Source: a virus. From it: a DNA stretch of 31,302 nucleotides. The DNA lies in IMG/VR virus record IMGVR_UViG_3300040771_000180, positions 1-31,302 of that record; one strand, given 5' to 3'. This document shows, one piece after another, positions 1 to 7,255 of this stretch (positions are counted from its first letter, which is position 1; each line of letters begins with the position of its first letter). The translations under genes were made by a program, and so were the position numbers. The notes under the pieces are model-generated. The model ran no database searches. It was not told the origin of the DNA and was given only the letters and a program-made list of their open reading frames with translations.

Positions 1-195
1 ATATAATTATATACAAATATACCGTTTTAAAACTACAATGTCAATGATTTATAACTATTATTTTAATATAATATCTAAATAGCTGATAATCAATGATACT
101 TAAACATTAATATATCAACTATTTAATTAATTTAAATATAAAAACAATTTCCTGGTTAAAATATTTAAATGTTATGGTTTCCTGGCATTCCAGGT
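1..195. other. Left-edge non-coding AT-rich stretch
   Basis: No convincing ORF on either strand. It lies just 3' of the tape measure stop codon. It has a small inverted repeat, CCTGG-CATT-CCAGG, at 181-194, and TTTCCTGG occurs twice nearby (about 148-155 and 178-185). The 5-bp stem has no clear U tract on the minus strand, so I do not call it a terminator. No ATATTTATA-type promoter motif is present. Confidence 0.5.
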
Positions 196-2568
196 TTAAC
201 CTCTAACAACCCCACCATTTATTGCTTTCTCAGTTTGAGCATGTACCATATTCGTTATAGACCTTATAAACGCTTGGTCTTTTAGTAATTCAACTGAAAC
301 TGACTGACCATTTGTATTTGAAACCTTCAGTTCGTCAAATTTAAATCTAATTTCACCAAATTCAATCTTCATTGTACTAGGTTTAGTATTACCGTTACTT
401 TTCATCGACTTATCGATTGGTCCATTTGGTTTATAAGCAACTAAATCATCTTTGTTATCAATTGGTGTTATGTGACCACCTTGTATTATTCCTCTACCTT
501 GACTGAAATCACCATGGGCTATACCATCGTTCATACCTCTACCTACAGTTGCCCCACCAACAGCTGAACTATCTTGATTCATACTATCACCAACAACTTT
601 ACCAACAGTACCACCAGCTAACCCACCAGCAGCAGCTAAAGCTATTACGGCTGGAGTAGCTAAACCACCAGTCAATGCTATCGCTGCAACACTAGCAGCA
701 ATAGCTGCACCAGTCCACATTGCTGATGTATCACCTTCTTTGGTGTCTTTATTACCCATAGATTTAGAAATCTTTCCACCAACATATGACCCAACTTTAG
801 ATGCGGCAGCAACAGCCAACAACCCAAGCACGAGTGGACCAGCAGCACCTAATAAAGGAATAAGTGATGTGGTAAATGAAGCGACTGAAATACCAAGACT
901 AATAAGTGAAGGTATTAACATTACAGCTAAAACTCCTTTTGGTCCTAACGCAACACCCACTTCAGCGACATATTTAACTATTTTTGCACCAGCTTTTACA
1001 AACTCACCAATGTCTCTACCTAAACCTTTTAAGTTATCTTGAAATTTATCATTTGCGAATATCTCCTTAACTAAAGGACCTAAAATTTCATTCATTCCTT
1101 CAACTATTGGTAACATACTAGTTTTAACCATACTGATTAAATTAGTTAATTTGTCATCAAAAGTCTGTGATGATATAGCCCTTGCTTCCAATGATTTCTT
1201 CTCAAGCATTTGACCAGCTAATATTTTCTTATCACCATCATTTAACTGACTAACAAGTTTTGGTGATGAACCTATCATAACTGTCGCCTTACCATTTTTA
1301 AATTCAGCGGTACTAGCCAAGAACTCTTTTGTTTCATCATCAACATCTAAACTGACTTGACTTTTAATCATCGTTGCTTTCTTAGCACGCTTACCAGCTT
1401 CAGCTAATTCGTCAATTGATGCACCAGTTTGGTCAGATATAATACGAAGTCTATGCATTTCCATACTTGAAATCTCCATTTCGCCAGTTTTCTTATTAAA
1501 AGTAACCATAGATTCAGCGGCCTTACCCAGTTGTTCGGTTAAAGCACCCATATCATTACGAGCCATATAAGCCAATTTAAATGGGTCGGCCATATTTGCC
1601 CATGCACCACCCATAACTTGTAGCTGTGCGGCCATATCTACAGCTCCTTCAATATCAAATAACTTATCTGCCATACCAGCGGCCATTTCCATACTAACAT
1701 TCATCTTGGCAACTTGCTTCGCCATTTTAGCTAGACCTTCAGTACCACCCTTAAAGTTATACCTATTCATCATCTTCATTCCAGTAGACATGTTTTTAAT
1801 AGTCTTAGTACCATTGATACCCATTTTACTTGATGAGTTCATGGTTTCTTCCATTAAATCACGGGTCTTCTCAACAGATAGACCTTGCGCATCCATAAAA
1901 GCAGCCATTTCTGAAGCACCTTCAGCACCTAAACCAGTTGCTGTTGCCATTTGAGCCATAGCACTTAGACTTTGTTTACTTAACATAACTGTTCTACCCA
2001 TCTCCAAACTATAATCAGCTTGCATCTTGGTTAATTCTGTCAAGGTAATACCTAACTCAGCAGTGCTTTGAGATATGTCCTTTATATTGCTTTCGTAAAA
2101 TTTTGATTGTGAACCTAGAATACCCATTTGTAAGGTAGACATTTTCATAGATTTCTCCATTTCAAATAGGCCCCAACCTTTTATTTTACCAAATGAATTT
2201 TTTAATAATCCTGGAAGTTTACCGAAACCTTTAACTGCACTAGCACCAGCAGCTGCTAAAACAAGGTTAGTTTTTTTAGCTGTTGCTAATATATCTTCCT
2301 CTGTTTTAAGGGTTTTTTTTAATTCATCGTTTACTTCTTTTAGAACATCAAGTTTCTTCTGAGCAGTAATTTTAGCCTGTCCTACGGCTGTATTAACTTC
2401 AGCTTGTAATTTATTTTCAGCCTCAGTACTTTCTAGAATTGTTTTCCTTAATTTTTCAATTCGTTCTAACGCCTTAAGATATTCACCAAGACTACCATTT
2501 ACCCTTTGTTGTGCTTCCGCTTGCGCTAATAACGCAGCGGCTTCCGCTTTAATTTGTGCTGTTGTCAT
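196..2568 (-). CDS. Tail tape measure protein
   Basis: This 790-aa protein is the probable tape measure, which sets tail length and is threaded through the tube lumen. The N-terminus (about residues 5-95) is a long charged Ala/Lys/Glu coiled coil. The middle is Met/Ala-rich and helical. Two strongly hydrophobic stretches at about 541-595 and 615-670 look like the membrane-inserting segments typical of tape measure proteins. The C-terminus becomes Gly/Asn-rich and polar. It is the last gene of the tail block read on this strand, next to a gp26-like chaperone candidate, the position of T4 gene 29. T4 gp29 is 590 aa, so at roughly 0.15 nm per residue this protein suggests a tail somewhat longer than T4's (inference). 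The call rests on composition, size and context, not on a conserved catalytic motif. Confidence 0.8.
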   Translation of the reverse strand: MTTAQIKAEAAALLAQAEAQQRVNGSLGEYLKALERIEKLRKTILESTEAENKLQAEVNTAVGQAKITAQKKLDVLKEVNDELKKTLKTEEDILATAKKTNLVLAAAGASAVKGFGKLPGLLKNSFGKIKGWGLFEMEKSMKMSTLQMGILGSQSKFYESNIKDISQSTAELGITLTELTKMQADYSLEMGRTVMLSKQSLSAMAQMATATGLGAEGASEMAAFMDAQGLSVEKTRDLMEETMNSSSKMGINGTKTIKNMSTGMKMMNRYNFKGGTEGLAKMAKQVAKMNVSMEMAAGMADKLFDIEGAVDMAAQLQVMGGAWANMADPFKLAYMARNDMGALTEQLGKAAESMVTFNKKTGEMEISSMEMHRLRIISDQTGASIDELAEAGKRAKKATMIKSQVSLDVDDETKEFLASTAEFKNGKATVMIGSSPKLVSQLNDGDKKILAGQMLEKKSLEARAISSQTFDDKLTNLISMVKTSMLPIVEGMNEILGPLVKEIFANDKFQDNLKGLGRDIGEFVKAGAKIVKYVAEVGVALGPKGVLAVMLIPSLISLGISVASFTTSLIPLLGAAGPLVLGLLAVAAASKVGSYVGGKISKSMGNKDTKEGDTSAMWTGAAIAASVAAIALTGGLATPAVIALAAAGGLAGGTVGKVVGDSMNQDSSAVGGATVGRGMNDGIAHGDFSQGRGIIQGGHITPIDNKDDLVAYKPNGPIDKSMKSNGNTKPSTMKIEFGEIRFKFDELKVSNTNGQSVSVELLKDQAFIRSITNMVHAQTEKAINGGVVRG

Positions 2569-2570
2569 AA

Positions 2571-3890
2571 TTAATCAATTTCTTCGTTATCTATTGGGTT
2601 ATACCCTTCTGAGGCTGGATTAAATTCAAGGTAAATACCTTCTAATTTATCGGAGTTACCAGATTGTCCTGTAGTCCTCATTGGGTGATATAAATCACAA
2701 CGATATACATTAGGTTTTTCAGTTTTACTTTGAATAACAATCTCAAAGTTCTCCCTTTTATTTATTAAAATCTGGTTTTCTGCATTAAGTTCTAGTTCTT
2801 TTGGGTAGGCTCTTCGGTCCCAATCTCCTGTCCTTATTTGAAATGAGTTAAGCTCAATATTGTTTTTATAAGCTTTAATCTCTACCCATTTTCTTGGTAT
2901 AAACGTTGCATCTAAATCATTGTTTAAATTTTTACCTCTATTTGCTCTAACTATTTGTAGTGTTGGTAAGATACCAGTTCCTGGTGCTTTTTTACCTGTT
3001 AATTCGGCAACAAACAGATTCCATAATGATGGTGCTTTATAAAATGCTTGTTGTAATGTTTTATCGGCTAATATTTCATCATAGGCTAATTTGGCTTGCC
3101 TTTTCAACTCTTTATCATCAAGCTTAATATCTTTTGGTTGTTCGTCATCATCAGTCGCAGCTTTAGCCCTACCGCCACCACCAGTTATCGTGAAACGTTT
3201 GATTGGTATTGTGAATTCAATCTCAGCACCTGTTTTAACATTTTTTTTTATCGCACTAAACATTACGTTACCATTTTGTTCATAAAAATGTACTTTATTA
3301 AAATCTATTAATAAAAGACTTGATTCTTTATTTGTACCGTGTTCTGAAAATTCTACTTCAAAACCATCAGCGGCTTTATTATATACAATACCGTCATATT
3401 TTTTTGTTGAATCAAAAAACAATTGACTACCATTATTTGAATCCATAAGGTCATCATTATATATTTGTACTAACGAATCAGCATCAACATTTGTTGTGTT
3501 GTTAAAAGTAATCTGGTCAAGTTGTTGGTTATTGGAATCAAAAAGTCTAATCCCAGTAACCTTATTAATCATAAGTCTTTTACCACCACAATTAAATATA
3601 ACTTCATCATCGTACAGAAAATCGTTAAGTCTAACGTTTTGTGAACAACCTCTTGTTTTGGTACCCTTATTTAAATCAGTAATATGAAAATCACCTAAAC
3701 CAGCGAATTTAACACCAAAACGGTATGAGTTATCTTGACCATCTTTTTGTTTATTATCCACCATAAAATAGCTGGTTTCTTTATTTTTATTAAAGAAATC
3801 AATTAAATTTATTGATTTAGGTGGAACCCTAGATTCTGAAATGTATTGTTCTATTCTTTTAAATTGTGCCTCAGTCAGTTTTATTTTCAT
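2571..3890 (-). CDS. Unknown tail-block protein with possible processed N-terminus
   Basis: A 439-aa protein I do not recognise. It lies between the gp26-like/frameshift pair and the tape measure, where T4 has genes 27 and 28, so a baseplate-hub or tail-initiator role is a reasonable guess only. The first half looks beta-rich. A Gly-rich then acidic linker (GGGGRAKAATDDDEQ) sits near residue 240, followed by a helical segment and another beta-rich region. The N-terminus, MKIKLTEAQFKRIEQYISES, resembles those of two other proteins in this window and contains an I-S-E site like those cut by T4-type prohead protease. The start is supported by an ATATTTATA motif 15 nt upstream (3906-3914). The stop is 2 nt before the tape measure start, so the two genes are probably co-transcribed. 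Confidence 0.7.
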   Translation of the reverse strand: MKIKLTEAQFKRIEQYISESRVPPKSINLIDFFNKNKETSYFMVDNKQKDGQDNSYRFGVKFAGLGDFHITDLNKGTKTRGCSQNVRLNDFLYDDEVIFNCGGKRLMINKVTGIRLFDSNNQQLDQITFNNTTNVDADSLVQIYNDDLMDSNNGSQLFFDSTKKYDGIVYNKAADGFEVEFSEHGTNKESSLLLIDFNKVHFYEQNGNVMFSAIKKNVKTGAEIEFTIPIKRFTITGGGGRAKAATDDDEQPKDIKLDDKELKRQAKLAYDEILADKTLQQAFYKAPSLWNLFVAELTGKKAPGTGILPTLQIVRANRGKNLNNDLDATFIPRKWVEIKAYKNNIELNSFQIRTGDWDRRAYPKELELNAENQILINKRENFEIVIQSKTEKPNVYRCDLYHPMRTTGQSGNSDKLEGIYLEFNPASEGYNPIDNEEID

Positions 3891-3905
3891 AATAAATTAC
3901 TTTTC

Positions 3906-3914
3906 TATAAATAT
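3906..3914 (-). promoter_or_regulatory. Probable phage late promoter motif
   Basis: Exact ATATTTATA read on the minus strand, 15 nt upstream of the start at 3890 and just after a hairpin terminator. Confidence 0.6.
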
Positions 3915-3925
3915 GTTATAAAACA

Positions 3926-3949
3926 AAATACTCGCAATTGCGAGTATTT
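3926..3949 (-). terminator. Hairpin terminator
   Basis: Arms AAATACTCGC (3926-3935) and GCGAGTATTT (3940-3949) pair perfectly around an AATT loop. It lies directly after the stop of the frameshift ORF (3953) and before the promoter of the 439-aa gene. The U tract is short on the minus strand, so termination strength is uncertain. Confidence 0.65.
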
Positions 3950-3952
3950 ATT

Positions 3953-4258
3953 TTATATTAATGGTATATCACCCGAATTCATTCTATTTTTTAATTCATT
4001 TCCAGTAAAAACACGTTTACCGCTACCACTAACCGATTTCTGGTCTTGGGCTTTTTCCTCTCTTGTGACGAACTCTTTAGTTAATAAACCTAAAAAGTAT
4101 CTACGTTCAAAAGTCGGCATGGATAACACATCGTTATAGGACATTCCTTTTAAATGCTGGGTACAAATATATATTTCTTCAAGTAACGGGACTTTATAGC
4201 TGGATGTTAGGCCAAAAAAATCTGATGTTAAGTGGAAGAAAGGTGGCAATAGACCCAC
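3953..4258 (-). CDS. Downstream ORF of frameshifted tail-chaperone pair (gp51 position)
   Basis: The open frame is 101 codons from a GTG at 4258, but the first 45 bp overlap the end of the gp26-like gene and this GTG has no properly spaced ribosome site. I think it is expressed mainly as a C-terminal extension of the gp26-like protein through slippage on the T7 run at 4214-4220. The segment HLKGMSYNDVLSMP then FERRYFLGLL resembles the short helical downstream ORFs (lambda T-like) of tail assembly chaperone pairs, where a W/Y-x-x-(I/V)-x-x-MP-x-(W/F/Y)ER pattern recurs. In T4 the matching position, after gene 26 and before the tape measure region, is gene 51. An independent start at the internal ATG of MSYNDV is possible, but it has no spacer after its AAGGA. 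Confidence 0.65.
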   Translation of the reverse strand: MGLLPPFFHLTSDFFGLTSSYKVPLLEEIYICTQHLKGMSYNDVLSMPTFERRYFLGLLTKEFVTREEKAQDQKSVSGSGKRVFTGNELKNRMNSGDIPLI

Positions 4259-5462
4259 CTCTTGGAGTCGGAACGTTGATAGTTAAATCAATACCGCTTT
4301 CTATTTTTTCTATGTACTTATTAAATTCATTTCCATCATGTATTCTAATTGAATCCACAAAGTCTGATATAGATTGTCTATCTCTAGTACCGTTAACTTC
4401 AACAACAGCTCTTTTTAGACTATATATCGCAGTGTTATCAACTAAAGAATCATTATCTGTGTCTCTAGAAACCAATTGTTCAACAGCATCAACATCACCA
4501 CATGTCAATAATTTAAATTTTATTACCGCACCAGACAATGGCATTGTGAATTCGAACAACCCTTCGACATCTGGTTCAGCACCAAGTTTTTTTGTTTTAA
4601 GGTCATTTAAATTAACGTCAGCATCAAAAGCTTCACCTTGTTCATCCAATATGGTTATTGGGTACATTTCACCATATGATGTTGCTCTTAACCATAACAT
4701 AATTGCGTTTCTATCACCAATATGTAAATCAGAATATCGCATATCAGTTTCCAATAATTTTCTATTTATAAGTACTTCTAAAAATTGACCACTTTGTAAT
4801 AGATTAGGACTAGTAAGGATATTCTCATCAGCTGTTGTCATAAATCCAATTCTTACGTTTTTTCTTTTATTAGCGTATAATTTACCCTCTGAAGGTAATG
4901 GGATTACATCAAAAGCACAATTATAGTTTGGTTGACTAAGTTGTACTATTTGTGGGTTAAGGTTAGGGTTGTTACTACCATAATTATCACCATAACCATT
5001 GGACGTATTCGTTGGTGGTTGTGTTGGTGTTGATGGTGTGAAATTGTTGTTATTTTCCATATGTTGTTTTTCTTTTGGTTGTAGATGTCTATTTGTCGCT
5101 GCTTCAGATAAGTTTTGATAATTTCTTGTCTGTTCTTTATTTTTCTCCAACTGCTCATCACGAAGTCTAATTTGTTCAGCATTATTGTTTGATGCAACAG
5201 CATTTGTTCTAGGTTTTTTTTCAGCTAAAGATTCATCGATAACAATACCGTTCTGCTTGTTTTGGTTGATTTGATTCATTGTTCTAGCACGCATAGCTTC
5301 CATCGCATCAGTATGTTGTTGTGGTGTGTCTGATGGTTGCTCGTTAAAAATACCATCCACTACTTCAGCTTTTTTAGCTTCATATTCGGCAATTTTAGTC
5401 GCAGTATCTTTATTCGCACCCTGTTGGTCTTTTGAAGGGAAAACATTTGGTTTAATATCCAT
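4194..5462 (-). CDS. gp26-like baseplate/tail-chaperone protein
   Basis: A 422-aa protein. Residues 1 to about 170 are polar, Gln/Asn-rich and probably disordered or coiled. From about 180 (FDVIPLPSEGKLY) to about 400 there is a compact domain resembling the T4 baseplate protein family that contains gp26: the 'LPS.G..Y....' entry, the middle LLQSGQFLEVLINRKL, the conserved helical patch IGDRNAIMLWLRATSYG, and a Phe/Thr-rich strand region ending in VEQL. In T4, gene 26 precedes gene 51 and the tape measure region, and the same order is seen here. The last codons overlap another frame at a T7 slippery run, so this is probably the upstream half of a tail-assembly-chaperone frameshift pair. Start: ATG at 5462, with a TATAAATA/ATATTTATT promoter-like cluster at 5484-5499 and a terminator upstream of that. 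Confidence 0.65.
   Translation of the reverse strand: MDIKPNVFPSKDQQGANKDTATKIAEYEAKKAEVVDGIFNEQPSDTPQQHTDAMEAMRARTMNQINQNKQNGIVIDESLAEKKPRTNAVASNNNAEQIRLRDEQLEKNKEQTRNYQNLSEAATNRHLQPKEKQHMENNNNFTPSTPTQPPTNTSNGYGDNYGSNNPNLNPQIVQLSQPNYNCAFDVIPLPSEGKLYANKRKNVRIGFMTTADENILTSPNLLQSGQFLEVLINRKLLETDMRYSDLHIGDRNAIMLWLRATSYGEMYPITILDEQGEAFDADVNLNDLKTKKLGAEPDVEGLFEFTMPLSGAVIKFKLLTCGDVDAVEQLVSRDTDNDSLVDNTAIYSLKRAVVEVNGTRDRQSISDFVDSIRIHDGNEFNKYIEKIESGIDLTINVPTPRGGSIATFLPLNIRFFWPNIQL
4214..4220 (-). other. T7 slippery site, predicted +1 (or -2) ribosomal frameshift
   Basis: On the minus strand the zero frame reads AGA TTT TTT TGG CCT AAC ATC CAG CTA TAA, so it ends six codons after the run. The overlapping ORF is in the frame reached by a +1 or -2 shift. 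tRNA-Phe in the P site on UUU can re-pair perfectly after moving +1 (UUUU) or -2 within the seven U residues. Reading then continues GGC CTA ACA into the 101-codon ORF. The fusion would be 502 aa (+1) or 503 aa (-2). Confidence 0.6.
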
Positions 5463-5483
5463 TTAAAACTATTTAATTTTTGT

Positions 5484-5499
5484 TATTTATAATAAATAT
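5484..5499 (-). promoter_or_regulatory. Probable late promoter motif (variant)
   Basis: On the minus strand this reads ATATTTATTATAAATA: an 8/9 match to ATATTTATA fused to a TATAAATA, the T4 late consensus. It lies 21 nt upstream of the start at 5462. Confidence 0.5.
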
Positions 5500-5540
5500 A
5501 GTTTTTTAAGTTTTTTTGTAAATGACAAGTGTATTAAATA

Positions 5541-5570
5541 AAAAAACCATCTAGAAATAGATGGTTTTTT
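5541..5570 (-). terminator. Rho-independent terminator
   Basis: Perfect hairpin with arms AAAAAACCATCTA (5541-5553) and TAGATGGTTTTTT (5558-5570) and a 4-nt loop, with further T residues on the plus side. It follows the stop of the 175-aa gene at 5587 and ends the tube-containing unit. Confidence 0.85.
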
Positions 5571-5586
5571 TTTAATTGATTATATA

Positions 5587-6114
5587 TTATGACTCGTATG
5601 GGTTATCAGAATCACTCAATTCATTTTTTTGAAGGGTAATAATGAATCTCTCAATTCTTCTCGCATAATTATCTGGCACTTGTACATTATTATTATGGTT
5701 AGCAGTATATTTATTTTTAAATATATTATATTGTAATAACTTAGTAGCTCTTCCACTATACTCATCCTTCTTATCAAAGGTTAGAACGATTTGACTTTCA
5801 GTATCTGCAACTTTTTTTATCGCACCATTAAGACCTAAATAATTCCCAATATCGTTAACTGATGTTTCATATTTCTTCGGTAAACTATTACCAATTGCGT
5901 GTGCTTGTTGTCGTCTTCTATCAGCTTTCAAAGGATTTAGCGTATCTGGGCTATTTGCATTACCGTGAACACTAGCTTGATAACTTGCTTTATTATATGC
6001 TGCTTGTTTTAATTCTGGTGAAAGCTCATTTACAGAACCTTTAGCTTCCAAATAACGTTGTTCAGTTAATAAATTGGCTTTTGCCAAGTTTATAAGTTTA
6101 TCTATTTTTCTCAT
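5587..6114 (-). CDS. Unknown tail-block protein with possible processed N-terminus
   Basis: A 175-aa basic protein with no recognised family. It starts MRKIDKLINLAKANLLTEQ, an amphipathic helix ending in an L-T-E site, as in two neighbouring proteins. It then has a Lys/Gln/Asn-rich stretch with a basic KADRRRQQ segment (about residues 64-71), a central alpha/beta-looking part, and a polar C-terminus DSDNPYES. It lies 12 nt after the tail tube gene, so the two are almost certainly co-transcribed, and a terminator follows it. The leader AAAACAAAGTTATT has no Shine-Dalgarno. A tail completion or chaperone role is possible but unsupported. Confidence 0.6.
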   Translation of the reverse strand: MRKIDKLINLAKANLLTEQRYLEAKGSVNELSPELKQAAYNKASYQASVHGNANSPDTLNPLKADRRRQQAHAIGNSLPKKYETSVNDIGNYLGLNGAIKKVADTESQIVLTFDKKDEYSGRATKLLQYNIFKNKYTANHNNNVQVPDNYARRIERFIITLQKNELSDSDNPYES

Positions 6115-6126
6115 AATAACTTTGTT

Positions 6127-6615
6127 TTAGAAAAGTAATATTGCTCTATCAAATCTTAATGTTACAATTATCTCAGCAATACCATCATCGTCCATCGATA
6201 AATCACCAAAAGCAGCAGATGTTATCATAGTACCATCTAATAACCATTTTTCAATAACCACACCAGTAGGGTCAAGCATTTCAAGTTCAACAGGTCTTTT
6301 ATATCCAGCAGCATAACCTTGACGACCAGAAATTGATTCAGAGTGTAAACGTACCCATTCCATAATCGCCTGTGATGCTGAAGGTCCAATTGGGTCACGG
6401 AAAGTAACATCAATTGTTTCCCAGTTAAATCTACCAAGAACATAAGTTGAAGTGTTAAGAAAAGGTATCTCTACTTCACTTTGAGTTATAGTAGGTCTAG
6501 ATGCAGCAGATAACCACCATTGTTGGATTCCCAAATCCGCTGGAAATGTAATTAACCAACGATTCTTCTTTTTAGGTTCGTATGGAAGGGGCATTTTCAT
6601 TAATAAATCAGCCAT
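6127..6615 (-). CDS. Tail tube protein (gp19-like)
   Basis: A 162-aa protein, essentially the length of T4 gp19 (163 aa), which stacks as hexamers to form the inner tube of the contractile tail. Family-like features are the N-terminal RWLITFPADLG strand, the SAASRPTITQSEVEIPFLN segment, the FNWETIDVTFRDPIGPSAS core (tube proteins have a W-x-x-I/L-x-V/I-T-F-x-D signature), the helix AIMEWVRLHSE, and the paired strands LEMLDPTGVVIEKWLLDG and IIVTLRFDRA. It lies downstream of the sheath with one small gene between, which matches the sheath-then-tube order of contractile tails. Two overlapping late motifs lie 54-68 nt upstream, and the leader AAACAAAAAACAAA has no Shine-Dalgarno. Confidence 0.9.
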   Translation of the reverse strand: MADLLMKMPLPYEPKKKNRWLITFPADLGIQQWWLSAASRPTITQSEVEIPFLNTSTYVLGRFNWETIDVTFRDPIGPSASQAIMEWVRLHSESISGRQGYAAGYKRPVELEMLDPTGVVIEKWLLDGTMITSAAFGDLSMDDDGIAEIIVTLRFDRAILLF

Positions 6616-6669
6616 TTTGTTTTTTGTTTAAGTTGTTTATCAGTACATTGGCACCAATAATTATTGTTA

Positions 6670-6684
6670 TATAAATATAAATAT
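6670..6684 (-). promoter_or_regulatory. Probable late promoter, double motif
   Basis: Two overlapping exact ATATTTATA copies on the minus strand (6670-6678 and 6676-6684), upstream of the tail tube gene. The doubling may fit the large amount of tube protein needed. Confidence 0.55.
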
Positions 6685-6736
6685 CATAAAAAATAAAATA
6701 ATGTGTAAAAACTAAAATTTTATTTAAAAATATAAA

Positions 6737-7180
6737 TTATTTTGCGATAGAATTTAAATTAAGTGCGGCTTTGATACCAATAGTTGTATCAATACTATTA
6801 GATTTTGCTGTTTTATTAAAATCATATACCATGCTCTCTGGATTAACTGATAACATTTTGTCTGGGGCTTTCATTCCTTTCTCAAGCAATGAATCAATTA
6901 ATTCACTTATTTTTACTTCATCTTCTAACGTGGCCTTTATTTCGGCCATGATAGTTGGGTCTTTAACCGCATTATCGGCAATTTCTTTATTCTGGCCAGT
7001 AAGGTTAACACCACATAGCATAGCAACACCTAAAACAACGTCTTTCCAAGCTTCATTTAATAATTCTGGTCTATGTGTTGTCGATTCGATTATAGTTGCT
7101 CTATTAGCGTTTAAACGTGTCGTTTGTTCATGTAACAAAATTGCGTTATATTGTTCTTTAGTTATTTTTAGTTTTGACAT
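6737..7180 (-). CDS. Unknown protein with possible processed N-terminus, between sheath and tube
   Basis: A 147-aa protein of no family known to me. The N-terminus, MSKLKITKEQYNAILLHEQ, follows the K-(I/L)-(T)-x-(E/A)-Q-(Y/F) pattern seen in the 439-aa protein and contains an L-H-E site. A second such patch, RPELLNEAW, lies near residue 60. A hydrophobic run VVLGVAMLCGVNL (about 67-79) is too short and mixed for a confident membrane segment. The rest is helical (EIKATLEDEVKISELIDSLLEKG). It has its own terminator upstream (7205-7237) and a late motif 12 nt from the start (7193-7201), so it is a separately controlled unit between two abundant tail genes. Confidence 0.6.
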   Translation of the reverse strand: MSKLKITKEQYNAILLHEQTTRLNANRATIIESTTHRPELLNEAWKDVVLGVAMLCGVNLTGQNKEIADNAVKDPTIMAEIKATLEDEVKISELIDSLLEKGMKAPDKMLSVNPESMVYDFNKTAKSNSIDTTIGIKAALNLNSIAK

Positions 7181-7192
7181 TGTTTCTTTTAA

Positions 7193-7201
7193 TATAAATA
7201 T
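7193..7201 (-). promoter_or_regulatory. Probable late promoter motif
   Basis: Exact ATATTTATA on the minus strand, 12 nt upstream of the start at 7180, immediately after the sheath terminator. Confidence 0.6.
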
Positions 7202-7204
7202 ATA

Positions 7205-7237
7205 AAAAAACCCTAACTGACTAAGTTAGGGTTTTTT
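7205..7237 (-). terminator. Rho-independent terminator after the sheath gene
   Basis: Arms AAAAAACCCTAACT (7205-7218) and AGTTAGGGTTTTTT (7224-7237) pair perfectly around a 5-nt loop. It lies 18 nt past the sheath stop. Confidence 0.88.
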
Positions 7238-7255
7238 ATTTATTTATCCTTAAAA

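Noticed and set aside
181-194. CCTGG-CATT-CCAGG as the tape measure terminator or an attachment site
   Set aside because: The 5-bp stem has no clear U tract in the direction of transcription and no second copy was seen.
4204-4788. 194-codon forward ORF opposite the gp26-like gene
   Set aside because: Shadow frame of a gene with a recognisable domain; its translation has no family pattern and no promoter or leader.
4946-5203. 85-codon minus-strand ORF inside the gp26-like gene
   Set aside because: It is an alternative frame of a Gln/Asn-rich low-complexity region with no supporting start or motif.
5484-5491. T4-type late promoter TATAAATA as the general promoter
   Set aside because: In the sense orientation it occurs only here clearly; elsewhere the sense-strand motif is ATATTTATA, and TATAAATA appears on the opposite strand.
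6771-7205. 144-codon forward ORF opposite the 147-aa gene
   Set aside because: The minus-strand ORF has a late motif, terminator and an N-terminal tag shared with neighbours; the forward frame is hydrophobic shadow sequence.
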